Shown: positions 1 through 6,167, counted from the first letter of the stretch. The stretch is DNA of 7,409 nt from Ruminococcaceae bacterium UBA1236 (GCA_002309055.1 DBWO01000047.1:1-7409); one strand, 5' to 3'. The notes: a model not told the origin generated them from the sequence alone. Made by a program: numbers and translations.

Positions 1-218
1 CCTCTGGTGCACCAGTTGTCACGCCAGTGGCACAGCTGGGCAGCTATGTAGGGAACGGATAAACGCTGAAAGCATCTAAGCGTGAAGCCGCCTCCAAGAT
101 AAGATATCCCATGGCGTAAGCCAGTAAGACCCCTCATGGACTATGAGGTTGATAGGTTGCATGTGTAAGCGTGGTGACACGTTCAGCTTGGCAATACTAA
201 TAGGTCGAGGGCTTGACC
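1..218 (+). rRNA. rrl: 23S ribosomal RNA, 3' end (partial)
   Basis: This is the last part of domain VI of the large-subunit rRNA. It opens just past where the sarcin-ricin loop would lie, so the 5' bulk of the gene is outside the window. Recognisable conserved blocks are the GGGAACGGATAAACGCTGAA stretch at 52-71, the GCATCTAAGCGTGAAGCC stretch at 72-89, and the terminal GGCAATACTAATAGGTCGAG at 190-209 followed by GGCTTGACC. I place the mature 3' end at about 218, where the conserved terminal block stops; the exact end may differ by a few bases. No protein-coding reading of this stretch is credible. Two terminators follow within about 80 bases, so this is the last gene of its rRNA transcript. 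Confidence 0.97.
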
Positions 219-297
219 TCTTCTTCCCTTACTCCGCATTCCCCATATCATCGCTTCATTTTGTTCAGTTTTCAGGGTGTGTTAAATACACCATCAA

Positions 298-328
298 AAC
301 CCCATCTTTCGAGATGGGGTTGTTTGTT
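298..328 (+). terminator. First intrinsic terminator after 23S rRNA
   Basis: A perfect 10-bp stem is formed by 298-307 (AACCCCATCT) and 312-321 (AGATGGGGTT), closed by a TTCG tetraloop at 308-311. A T-rich tail (GTTTGTTT) follows directly. It lies about 80 bases after the 23S end and is the obvious end of the rRNA transcript. Confidence 0.92.
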
Positions 329-331
329 TAT

Positions 332-370
332 CCGGCATACACCACACAGTATGCCGGGTTTCCCTTTTTT
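332..370 (+). terminator. Second, tandem intrinsic terminator
   Basis: A perfect 9-bp stem pairs 332-340 (CCGGCATAC) with 349-357 (GTATGCCGG) around an 8-base loop. It is followed by GTTTCCCTTTTTT at 358-370. It starts only 11 bases after the first terminator stem. Tandem terminators are common after highly transcribed rRNA operons, and this one probably catches read-through. Confidence 0.88.
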
Positions 371-392
371 AAAAACTTTATATCCGGGCGCG

Positions 393-421
393 TTGACAGA
401 GCAGGGGCAAAATGATATATT
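393..421 (+). promoter_or_regulatory. Sigma-A-type promoter P1, near consensus
   Basis: A perfect -35 hexamer TTGACA (393-398), a 17-base spacer and the -10 hexamer TATATT (416-421) form a near-consensus housekeeping promoter. Transcription would start at about 427-429. It comes directly after the tandem rRNA terminators, so it would begin a new transcription unit towards the phosphoesterase gene. A hairpin with a T-run only about 15 bases past the predicted start complicates that reading (443-468). Confidence 0.7.
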
Positions 422-442
422 TAACAAGACGGATAAATATTC

Positions 443-468
443 ACGCCGAAATCAATCACGGCGTTTTT
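443..468 (+). terminator. Hairpin with T-run in the leader (attenuator-like)
   Basis: ACGCCG at 443-448 pairs with CGGCGT at 459-464 around a 10-base loop, and the T at 464 begins a run of five T (464-468). The 6-bp GC-rich stem with a T-run has the form of a small intrinsic terminator. It lies between promoter P1 and the phosphoesterase start codon. It could be a third back-up terminator for the rRNA operon or an attenuator for transcripts from P1. The stem is short, so termination may be partial. I see no alternative anti-terminator fold that would make it a clear riboswitch. Confidence 0.5.
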
Positions 469-485
469 GCCTGCGAAGAAATAAA

Positions 486-499
486 AATTGCCGGCAATT
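486..499. promoter_or_regulatory. 14-bp perfect palindrome, possible operator
   Basis: AATTGCCGGCAATT is a perfect inverted repeat with no spacer. It lies about 33 bases upstream of the extended -10 element at 532-540, just outside the -35 region of that promoter. A dimeric regulator could bind such a site. The reading as an operator is inferred from symmetry and position only; no known regulator consensus was matched. Confidence 0.3.
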
Positions 500-531
500 A
501 TGCATTTCCGGTGGAAAATCTGTCCGCACAT

Positions 532-540
532 TGGTATAAT
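532..540 (+). promoter_or_regulatory. Extended -10 promoter P2 for the phosphoesterase operon
   Basis: TGGTATAAT contains a consensus -10 TATAAT (535-540) preceded by the TGn extension (532-534). The matching -35 position, 512-517, is TGGAAA, a poor match, as is usual for extended -10 promoters. Transcription would begin at about 547, giving a leader of about 29 bases with a ribosome binding site at 561-570 before the ATG at 576. It is downstream of the leader hairpin and would bypass it. Confidence 0.65.
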
Positions 541-575
541 TTGATTGTAATCCGTATTTAAAGAGGAAAGATATT

Positions 576-1934
576 ATGATAGCAAGAAGAATTCTCGGGA
601 TTCTGTGCATCCCCATTGCCCTTTTCACCCTGATTTCCGGCCTGTCTTTTGTTTCGGCAGACAAGCAGCGTGAGCTTGAGGCAAAAATCGAAAAGGAAAC
701 GCAGGAGGAATTTACTCCCGTGTTCCGTTTCGCCATCACCTCGGACGTGCACATTTCCGCGAGCGACAACACAAACGCCGAACGTCTCGCGGCTCTGTTT
801 GAAACCGCATACAATTACAGCGAAAACCATCCCTCATATAACACGCTCGACGCGGTTCTGCTCGCGGGCGACAATTGCGACAGAGGCACCGACGAGGAAT
901 ATGAAATTCTGAAGAGCGTTATCAAGGAGAACATCCGTGAGGAGACACAGCTTGTCACCATCATGGGCAACCACGAGTTCGGCGGCACGGGCCTTGACGG
1001 TTATGAGGAGCAGATGGGCGAGCCGCGCGACAAACACGTTGTGATAAAGGGCTTCCACATAATCGGAATGTCCCCGAATCCTTCAGACACCTGGCACACG
1101 CCCGATCAGCTTATCTGGATGTCAAGAGAGCTCAGGAAGGCGGAAAAGGACGCCCCCGACAAGCCGATTTTCACAATGCAGCACGGCCACATCTGGAACA
1201 CCGTTTATGTTTCGAGAAGCTGGTACACGCAGATGTCCGTTCCTCTGCATCTGGTTTATTCACAATATCCGCAGGTTATCAATTTCTCGGGCCATTCGCA
1301 CGGCCCGGTCACCAATCCCATTGACATCTGGCAGAATAACTATACACAGCTCGGCACGGGAACGCTCAATTACTATGAAATGGAGCGCGACATAGGCGAC
1401 AATACCGTGCCCGAGGGCAGCAGAAACGCCGCGCAGTATCTGATTGTTGAGGTGGACGCGCAGAACAGAGTGCGCATTCAGCCGTTCAACATTCTGACCG
1501 GTGATTTCTTCAGAACGCCCTCCAACACGGATGACCCCGAAAAACAGCTCATATGGCAGATTGACGATGTTTTTGACACTTCGGGCTATGTTTACACCTC
1601 CGCGCGCAAAAAGACGGCCTCAGCCCCGTATTTTGAAGAAAACGCCTCGGTTTCCGCGGAAAGGGACGGCGAAGGCAGGGTTACGGTGACTTTCGACCAG
1701 GCGAAGGACGATGTGTGCGTTTACGGCTACAGGATTTCGTTCTTTGACAAGGCGAATCCCAAAAAGGCCGCGCTCGAAAAAGAAATCTATTCCGAATATT
1801 ATTTCGAGCCGATGCCCGAAACGCTCTCCTGCACGGTTGAAGGCCTTGCGGAAGGCGCCGAATACACGGTCAAAGTGGTGCCCCTCAATGTGTGGCTCGG
1901 CGAGGGTGGGGCAATCACCGCAGAAGTGCGTTAA
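576..1934 (+). CDS. Secreted/membrane-anchored metallophosphoesterase
   Basis: A 452-residue calcineurin-like phosphoesterase that probably hydrolyses a phosphoester outside the cytoplasmic membrane; the substrate cannot be told from sequence. Residues 1-28 are a positive N-terminus followed by a hydrophobic stretch, either a signal peptide or an uncleaved anchor. The two-metal site motifs appear in order: D57-x-H59 in TSDVH, GDN at 98-100, GNHE at 131-134, the histidine region QHGH at 202-205, and GHSH at 239-242. Residues 350-452 look like a fibronectin-III-type beta-sandwich (alternating strands, with EGLAEGAEYTVKVVPL near the end), a common add-on in extracellular enzymes. The ATG at 576 is chosen because AAGAGGAAAG sits at 561-570 and because it precedes the signal sequence. 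The stop is 20 bases before the rhomboid gene, so the two are probably co-transcribed. The family call is firm; the role is unknown. Confidence 0.92.
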   Translation: MIARRILGILCIPIALFTLISGLSFVSADKQRELEAKIEKETQEEFTPVFRFAITSDVHISASDNTNAERLAALFETAYNYSENHPSYNTLDAVLLAGDNCDRGTDEEYEILKSVIKENIREETQLVTIMGNHEFGGTGLDGYEEQMGEPRDKHVVIKGFHIIGMSPNPSDTWHTPDQLIWMSRELRKAEKDAPDKPIFTMQHGHIWNTVYVSRSWYTQMSVPLHLVYSQYPQVINFSGHSHGPVTNPIDIWQNNYTQLGTGTLNYYEMERDIGDNTVPEGSRNAAQYLIVEVDAQNRVRIQPFNILTGDFFRTPSNTDDPEKQLIWQIDDVFDTSGYVYTSARKKTASAPYFEENASVSAERDGEGRVTVTFDQAKDDVCVYGYRISFFDKANPKKAALEKEIYSEYYFEPMPETLSCTVEGLAEGAEYTVKVVPLNVWLGEGGAITAEVR

Positions 1935-1954
1935 ATCCCGTAAGGTGAAATAAA

Positions 1955-2548
1955 ATGCCTGTTTTTACAATATTGTTCATCGCGGTAATACTCTTGATCT
2001 TTATTCTCGATGATTTCATCGTCATCCCGAAAAGCGCCGGTGTTACGCTTAAGGAGAAGCTTGTGAAGGGCCATAACAAGGGCCTTATCAATCACGCTCT
2101 GCATCTCTCGGATGAGAAAATAAAAAAGGGTGAAATCTGGCGGCTCGTCTCCTCCTCGCTTCTTCACGTGGGGCCGGGGCATGTGATAACAAACTCCGCG
2201 GCGATGCTGATTGCCGGCTGGGCGGTTGAATCGCGGCTCGGAGCGGTAAGAACGCTGATTTGCTTCGCCTTTTCAACTCTTGTATCGGGGCTTTTTATGG
2301 CGTTTGTTTATAAACTCCATGAAGGGGAGGGGGCCTCGCCCGGGATATTCGGCCTCATCGCGGTTTTCGCCGTGCTCGCCGTCAAAAACGGCACTCTCGT
2401 GTTTTCCCCTGTGCCACTCTGGGCGCTCGTAATCCTCGGCGTTTACATAATCAGCGGCTTCCTCGGCGGCAAAACCGTGCTCTGCGAGCACCTCTCCGGC
2501 TTCGCGGGAGGCCTCGCAGCCGGCTTGATTATGTGCCTGGGCGCCTGA
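1955..2548 (+). CDS. Rhomboid-family intramembrane serine protease
   Basis: A 197-residue polytopic membrane protein of the rhomboid family, which cleaves transmembrane segments within the bilayer. Six hydrophobic segments fit a minimal bacterial rhomboid core (about 3-24, 77-97, 100-119, 128-146, 150-170, 178-196). Family landmarks are visible: the loop-1 W62-R63 in GEIWRL, H71-x4-H76-x3-N80 at the second segment, the catalytic serine S128 in GASPGIFGL, and the catalytic H179 followed by G182, G186 and G190. The residue after the catalytic Ser is Pro (P129) where Gly is usual. A TAAGGTGA ribosome binding site at 1941-1948 supports the ATG at 1955. It follows the phosphoesterase by 20 bases and ends before a strong terminator, so it is the last gene of a two-gene operon. 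Its natural substrate is unknown. An inactive relative is unlikely because both catalytic residues are present. Confidence 0.88.
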   Translation: MPVFTILFIAVILLIFILDDFIVIPKSAGVTLKEKLVKGHNKGLINHALHLSDEKIKKGEIWRLVSSSLLHVGPGHVITNSAAMLIAGWAVESRLGAVRTLICFAFSTLVSGLFMAFVYKLHEGEGASPGIFGLIAVFAVLAVKNGTLVFSPVPLWALVILGVYIISGFLGGKTVLCEHLSGFAGGLAAGLIMCLGA

Positions 2549-2580
2549 ACCGGAGCCGTTCAGATTTATAAAAAAGCATT

Positions 2581-2607
2581 AAAAAACAGCCCTCACGGGC
2601 TGTTTTT
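2581..2607. terminator. Bidirectional intrinsic terminator between convergent genes
   Basis: CAGCCC (2587-2592) and GGGCTG (2597-2602) form a stem with a TCAC loop. A run of A lies before it (2581-2586) and a run of T after it (2603-2607), so the stem extends to 11 bp and each strand carries a U-tract. It can end both the phosphoesterase-rhomboid operon on + and the LCP gene on -, whose stop codon lies 17 bases to the right. Confidence 0.93.
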
Positions 2608-2623
2608 ATTTATGCATATGCGA

Positions 2624-4123
2624 TTAATACGTACTATTATCATACTGATCGATTGCGGGTTGATTGGGTGATTCGGGATAATACGAGGGTTCGGTGGTAT
2701 CCGGCTCGTCGATGGGCTCGGTTTCAAGCGTGTTATCGCCGGAAGTGGTGCGCGGGAACAGCGGGAATCCGCTTCTGGATGTGGATTCGGCGGGTTCTCC
2801 GCCTTCCGTGTTCTGTTCGGTGCGCCCGTTTGTCCACCAGCCCCAGATGCCGCTCGACTGCGTTGACGAGGTTTCGTCATACTGATCGTTGTCGCCGAAG
2901 TCGTTGTCGTCATTCGAGTAGGTGCCCTCATAGTCATAGTCGTATGAGCCGTTGCCCCTGACGAGATCGATTGCCGAGATATGGTCGCTGCTGATTTCAA
3001 TATTGGTGGTGCCGTAAAGCGCGAGCTGAACCTCGCGGGCGGCTTTTACATAATCCGCAATCCACACATCGAGGTAGCCCGTGTATGTGCGGAAGCCGCT
3101 TACGCCGACTCTGAGGTCGTCGCTCGGCTCAAACATGCCGACCATCTCGTAATTCATCCATTTGTCGGTAAGCGCCGTGGTGGCGAGCGAAAGAATTTCG
3201 GAATAGCGGTAATTGGTGGTGACATAGGGCAGGAAGGTTTCAACAAGGTTGTTGATTTCGCTTATGGACGAGGCCTTTATGCCCTTGACAACAGATGATA
3301 TAACGTTGCGCTGGCGCCTTGTTCTTTCAATCTCGCTGTCGAGCTTTCTGATTCGCGAATAGATGAGCGCACGCTTGCCGTTGAGCTTGACCGCGTCGCC
3401 GGCCTCAAAGCCCTTGACCTGGGTGGTGCGGTTCATATACCTTGCTTCCGATTCCGTTATGGGCACGGTAACGCCGCCGAGCAGGTCTATGACCTTCTCA
3501 AATGAGCCGAAATCGATGGACACATAGTGGTCAATCTCAATCTTGTAGTTATTGGAGAGCACCTCCATAACCTTCGCGGGGCCCGCCCAGGAATAGGCGT
3601 GGTTGGTTTTGTCATAACGCTCGCTGTCCTTGATGACCATATATGAATATGTGTCTCTGAGGAAGGAGCAGAGGGTTATCTTTTTGGTCTTTGTGTTGAT
3701 TGAGGCGAGAATCATGGAGTCGGAGCGGTGGGAGCCGTCGTCATTGTCTTCGCCTATGAGCAGCACGTTGATAACGCTTTTGCTGTGCAGTTTCTCGCCG
3801 CCGTTGGTCGCCCAGGATTTGATGAGATCCTTGATGGAGTCGGCGCTCGCGATGTCATACATCGTTTCAAAGTTGAGGTTTTCCTCATCCTCGGCTGTCG
3901 CGAAGGTCGCCTCGGGGTCGCCCTCGTTGCCCTCGTTATAGTTGATGAGGGAGAGAAGCCTGCGCACATAGGCGCCCGCCATAGCGGCAACAATGAGGAT
4001 AACGCATATGAGAATGCTGAGCAGCGCCTTGAGGTTTCTCTTGCGGTTTTTCAGGAAAAATGTTTTGAATTTTTCCTTTTTGCTGCTCGAAGATATATCT
4101 TCGTATTGATCTTTCTTAGACAT
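2624..4123 (-). CDS. LytR-CpsA-Psr (LCP) family wall-polymer ligase
   Basis: A 499-residue membrane-anchored LCP protein. The family transfers anionic or capsular glycopolymers from undecaprenyl carriers to peptidoglycan on the outer face of the membrane. Residues 1-30 are a charged cytoplasmic tail, 33-52 the single membrane segment and 53-110 a linker. The LCP core runs from about 117 to 290: NVLLIGEDN, R133-S134-D135, SFLRDTY with R156 and D157, TNHAY at 173-177, LLGGV at 214-218, then SRIRK (246-250) and IERTRRQR (255-262), the Arg/Asp-rich polyprenyl-phosphate site. Residues 390-499 form an acidic, Tyr/Ser/Thr/Pro-rich low-complexity tail with a Trp patch (GIWGWW). AGAGG at 4131-4135 lies seven bases before the ATG. 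It has its own promoter and appears monocistronic, converging on the rhomboid gene. Which polymer it attaches cannot be read from this window. Confidence 0.93.
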   Translation of the reverse strand: MSKKDQYEDISSSSKKEKFKTFFLKNRKRNLKALLSILICVILIVAAMAGAYVRRLLSLINYNEGNEGDPEATFATAEDEENLNFETMYDIASADSIKDLIKSWATNGGEKLHSKSVINVLLIGEDNDDGSHRSDSMILASINTKTKKITLCSFLRDTYSYMVIKDSERYDKTNHAYSWAGPAKVMEVLSNNYKIEIDHYVSIDFGSFEKVIDLLGGVTVPITESEARYMNRTTQVKGFEAGDAVKLNGKRALIYSRIRKLDSEIERTRRQRNVISSVVKGIKASSISEINNLVETFLPYVTTNYRYSEILSLATTALTDKWMNYEMVGMFEPSDDLRVGVSGFRTYTGYLDVWIADYVKAAREVQLALYGTTNIEISSDHISAIDLVRGNGSYDYDYEGTYSNDDNDFGDNDQYDETSSTQSSGIWGWWTNGRTEQNTEGGEPAESTSRSGFPLFPRTTSGDNTLETEPIDEPDTTEPSYYPESPNQPAIDQYDNSTY

Positions 4124-4167
4124 ATATTTACCTCTGAAATGAAGGATTGGTTTCTGATTTGCACGCC

Positions 4168-4176
4168 ATTATATCA
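4168..4176 (-). promoter_or_regulatory. Extended -10 promoter of the LCP gene
   Basis: Read on the - strand, this is TGATATAAT: a consensus TATAAT (4173-4168) with the TGn extension. The -35 position 17 bases upstream (4196-4191) reads TTTATT, a weak match. Transcription would start at about 4161, giving a leader of about 38 bases that contains the AGAGG ribosome binding site. The flanks are very A/T-rich, in contrast to the coding DNA. Confidence 0.7.
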
Positions 4177-4229
4177 CATAAATATTAAAAAATAAACAAC
4201 AATTTGTTATTTTATAAAAATCTTACAAA

Positions 4230-4269
4230 GGTTAATATCCATAACCCCCGGGGGCTATGGATATTAGCC
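4230..4269 (-). terminator. Large hairpin after the acyl-CoA ligase gene
   Basis: Perfect 11-base arms, TAATATCCATA (4233-4243) and TATGGATATTA (4256-4266), enclose an A-CCCCC-GGGGG-C core, and GG/CC pairs extend the base. On the - strand the inner flank forms a G-U pair, giving about 15 bp with a CCGG loop. It begins 10 bases past the ligase stop codon and is followed on the - strand by the U-rich TTTGTAAGATTTTT. It fits a terminator for that gene and also separates it from the LCP promoter. The T-tract is interrupted, so efficiency is uncertain. Confidence 0.65.
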
Positions 4270-4278
4270 AAAAAGCAA

Positions 4279-5967
4279 TCAGTTGTCTTTTCTCTTGATT
4301 TTCTGAGTTGTTGTCATAACAAATTCCGTGGTGCGTATGTAATAGCTGCGTATCTTTTTGAAGGGGGGCACGGCGTTGTTGACAGCGTCTATCTCGCGCT
4401 TTATTATCGCGCCTATCTCTTTGTCGGACGGCTCTTTGTCAAGGTATTCCTTGATTTCCGCCTTGTCCGGGTAAATCTGCGCGTGAACGAGAAGCTCGCC
4501 GTTTTCGTCCTCTTTGCCCTCCACCATTGCGGCCGCAACAAAGTCGCTCTTGCAAAGGTGATACTCAAGCTCTTCGGGGTATATGTTTTTGCCGTTGCTG
4601 GTCACGATAACGTTTTTGCTTCTGCCGGTGATGTGGTAGTGGCCCTTGCGGTCCATATAGCCGATATCGCCCGTATGGAAGAAGCCGTCGCTGTCTATCA
4701 CTTCCGCGGTGGCTTCGGGGTTTTCGTAGTAACCCTTCATAACCATGCCGCCCTTGACGCACAGCTCGCCTATGCCGTTTTCGTCTTCGTCTATAAACTT
4801 CGCTTCAACGCCCGGCATCGGAACGCCGATGGAATCGGTTGAGCGCACAAAATCGTTGTTCATTACGGCGAGGGGAGCGCACTCGGTGAGACCGTAGCCG
4901 TAAATCACGTGAATGCCGAAAGCGTCAAAATCCTTGATGATTTTCGGGTCAATGGGAGCGCCGCCGCAGATAATCAGGCGCATATTGCCGCCGAATGTAT
5001 CCTGTATCTCTTTGAAAACATATTTTTTGAGGTCAATGCCCACTTTGTCCGCCGCGCGGCAGATTACGGAGCCGGCCTTGAATTTCATTTCGCCGTGGGA
5101 TTTTTTCCTGACCGCCTTCATAAGGCGCTTGTGCACCGTTTCAAGCAGAAGGGGCACGGCTACGAACACGCTCGGGTTAAACTGCGCCATATTCTTGAGC
5201 ACGTATTTGAGGCTCTCGCAGAATGTGACCTCGGCGCCCGAATAAACGGCGAAGAAGATGATGATGGAGCTTTCGAATGTGTGGTGAAGGGGCAGCAGGG
5301 AAATGCCGCAGTCCTCGGGATAAATCTTGACAACCTTCATTGCCGAGATGATTTCAAACACAAAATTGCTCTGGCAGAGCATAACGCCCTTTGAGGTGCC
5401 TGTTGTGCCGGAGGTGAAGAGCAGGGTGCAGAGCTTGTCCGGATCCTGCTTAACGGTTTTGTAAAGCTCGTTTCCGCTCTCATTCATATCAATGCCCTTT
5501 TGCACAAGGTCATCAAAGCTTTCAAGCTCCGGGTGCTTGGTTTTATCCTGACCTATGTAGATAAGGCGGCAGTCGCTGTAATCGGCGGCGTCGTTTCTGT
5601 CAAGAAAATAATCGTCGCAGATAAGCACACTCGAGTGCGAAGCGCTGAGAATGCCGCGGATATCCTCCTTGTGAAGCTCCTTGTCTATGGGCACGATAAC
5701 GTTGCCGGAGCAGATTACGGAGAGATAGGTAAGGCAGTATTCGTAGCAGTTGTTTGCACAAATGGAAATCGCCTCATCGCTGTGGCCCTCGCTTACAAGG
5801 GCAGTGATAAGGCCGTTGATTTTCTTTAAATATTCATTGTAAGTTATGCAGACCTGCTCTTTGCCGCGCGCTATGCGGAAGGCGTTTCTGTCGCCGAAGA
5901 GCTCTACGGACTGCTCAATCATCTCTTTGATGTCGGAGAATTCTCTGGTTTTGTAATAGGAGCTCAT
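4279..5967 (-). CDS. AMP-forming long-chain acyl-CoA ligase (synthetase)
   Basis: A 562-residue adenylate-forming enzyme of the ANL superfamily. The reaction is fatty acid + ATP to acyl-AMP, then transfer to CoA, in the cytoplasm or at the membrane face. The core motifs are present in order: the P-loop FTSGTTGTSKG at 184-194, LPLHHTFE at 225-232 (fatty acid/AMP pocket region), YGYGLTE at 356-362, HTGDIGY at 431-437, the hinge motif GRSKNVIVTSNGKNIYPEE at 448-466, and the C-terminal catalytic lysine K556 in TTTQKIKR. Length and motif order match a complete enzyme. The start at 5967 is supported by GGGGGAAA at 5982-5975. The LPLHHTFE motif and lack of other domains favour a fatty-acyl-CoA ligase, but transfer to an acyl carrier protein cannot be excluded. 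No beta-oxidation or lipid gene lies beside it. I could not find a convincing promoter in the 85-base gap to the upstream tRNA. Confidence 0.9.
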   Translation of the reverse strand: MSSYYKTREFSDIKEMIEQSVELFGDRNAFRIARGKEQVCITYNEYLKKINGLITALVSEGHSDEAISICANNCYEYCLTYLSVICSGNVIVPIDKELHKEDIRGILSASHSSVLICDDYFLDRNDAADYSDCRLIYIGQDKTKHPELESFDDLVQKGIDMNESGNELYKTVKQDPDKLCTLLFTSGTTGTSKGVMLCQSNFVFEIISAMKVVKIYPEDCGISLLPLHHTFESSIIIFFAVYSGAEVTFCESLKYVLKNMAQFNPSVFVAVPLLLETVHKRLMKAVRKKSHGEMKFKAGSVICRAADKVGIDLKKYVFKEIQDTFGGNMRLIICGGAPIDPKIIKDFDAFGIHVIYGYGLTECAPLAVMNNDFVRSTDSIGVPMPGVEAKFIDEDENGIGELCVKGGMVMKGYYENPEATAEVIDSDGFFHTGDIGYMDRKGHYHITGRSKNVIVTSNGKNIYPEELEYHLCKSDFVAAAMVEGKEDENGELLVHAQIYPDKAEIKEYLDKEPSDKEIGAIIKREIDAVNNAVPPFKKIRSYYIRTTEFVMTTTQKIKRKDN

Positions 5968-6018
5968 CCTGTTATTTCCCCCGTGTCAGATATAAAAAAG
6001 CAATTAAAATCAATTTGA

Positions 6019-6043
6019 GGGGCTGCATCCTATGACACAGCCC
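6019..6043 (-). terminator. Weak terminator-like hairpin after tRNA-Gly
   Basis: On the - strand GGGCTG (6043-6038 region) pairs with CAGCCC (6025-6020) around a loop of about 12 bases, starting about 10 bases past the encoded CCA of the tRNA. The next run of six T is about 20 bases further on (5999-5994), too far for a textbook terminator. It could end or process the tRNA transcript, or be a leader element of the acyl-CoA ligase mRNA. Confidence 0.35.
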
Positions 6044-6052
6044 GCAGATTTG

Positions 6053-6126
6053 TGGAGCAGGGTACGGGAGTCGAACCCGCCGCTGAGGCTTGGGAAGCGT
6101 CCGTATTACCGATATACTAACCCTGC
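6053..6126 (-). tRNA. tRNA-Gly, anticodon CCC
   Basis: A 74-base cloverleaf read on the - strand from 6126 to 6053. The 7-bp acceptor stem pairs GCAGGGT with ACCCTGC. The D stem is GTAT/ATAC with loop ATCGGTA. The anticodon loop is TTCCCAA, giving CCC, which reads the glycine codon GGG. The T stem GCGGG/CCCGT carries the loop TTCGACT. The discriminator base is T and CCA is encoded at 6055-6053, both usual for bacterial tRNA-Gly. The anticodon stem GACGC/GCCTC contains one C-C mismatch (29-41). The variable loop has four bases. A good promoter stands immediately upstream. Confidence 0.93.
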
Positions 6127-6138
6127 ACAGACAGGGAT

Positions 6139-6167
6139 ATGTTAACACAACTTATGATAAAAATCAA
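6139..6167 (-). promoter_or_regulatory. Promoter of tRNA-Gly
   Basis: On the - strand TTGATT (6167-6162) is followed, after a 17-base spacer, by TAACAT (6144-6139). Predicted transcription starts at about 6132, roughly six bases before the mature tRNA 5' end at 6126. Spacing and position are both right for a tRNA promoter. Confidence 0.65.

Larger units (their letters stand above)
219..575. other. rRNA-to-protein-gene spacer, no 5S gene
   Basis: This 357-base stretch has no credible gene. From 219 to 297 it holds an unstructured A/T-rich post-23S trailer. From 298 to 370 there are two terminators. From 371 to 575 there is leader DNA for the phosphoesterase operon, with two promoter candidates, a short hairpin with a T-run and a palindrome, listed separately. 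I looked for the 5S rRNA normally found here, with its conserved central CCGAAC-type loop and complementary ends, and did not see it; the space before the first terminator is also too short for a gene of about 115 bases. The small open frames across the region start inside 23S rRNA or cross the terminators and are not believable. Confidence 0.8.

Noticed and set aside
143..539. Small open frames on + across the 23S end and spacer
   Set aside because: They begin inside rRNA or its trailer and run through two terminators; no ribosome binding site and no protein-like composition.
2545..2563. Hairpin CTGAAC/GTTCAG overlapping the rhomboid stop codon
   Set aside because: Only 6 bp and followed by mixed A/T sequence; the much stronger terminator 25 bases downstream explains transcript ending.
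3728..4842. Long + strand open frames at 3728-4195 and 4204-4842
   Set aside because: They lie opposite the LCP and acyl-CoA ligase genes, whose motifs are unmistakable; they arise from third-position codon bias on the antisense strand and have no recognisable domain. The start of the second sits in A/T-rich intergenic DNA without a ribosome binding site.
4909..5394. + strand open frame of 161 codons
   Set aside because: Antisense shadow of the acyl-CoA ligase; no ribosome binding site or family motif.
5968..6052. T-box or other riboswitch upstream of the acyl-CoA ligase
   Set aside because: The 85-base leader has one weak hairpin and no T-box core sequence or other riboswitch motif that I recognise.
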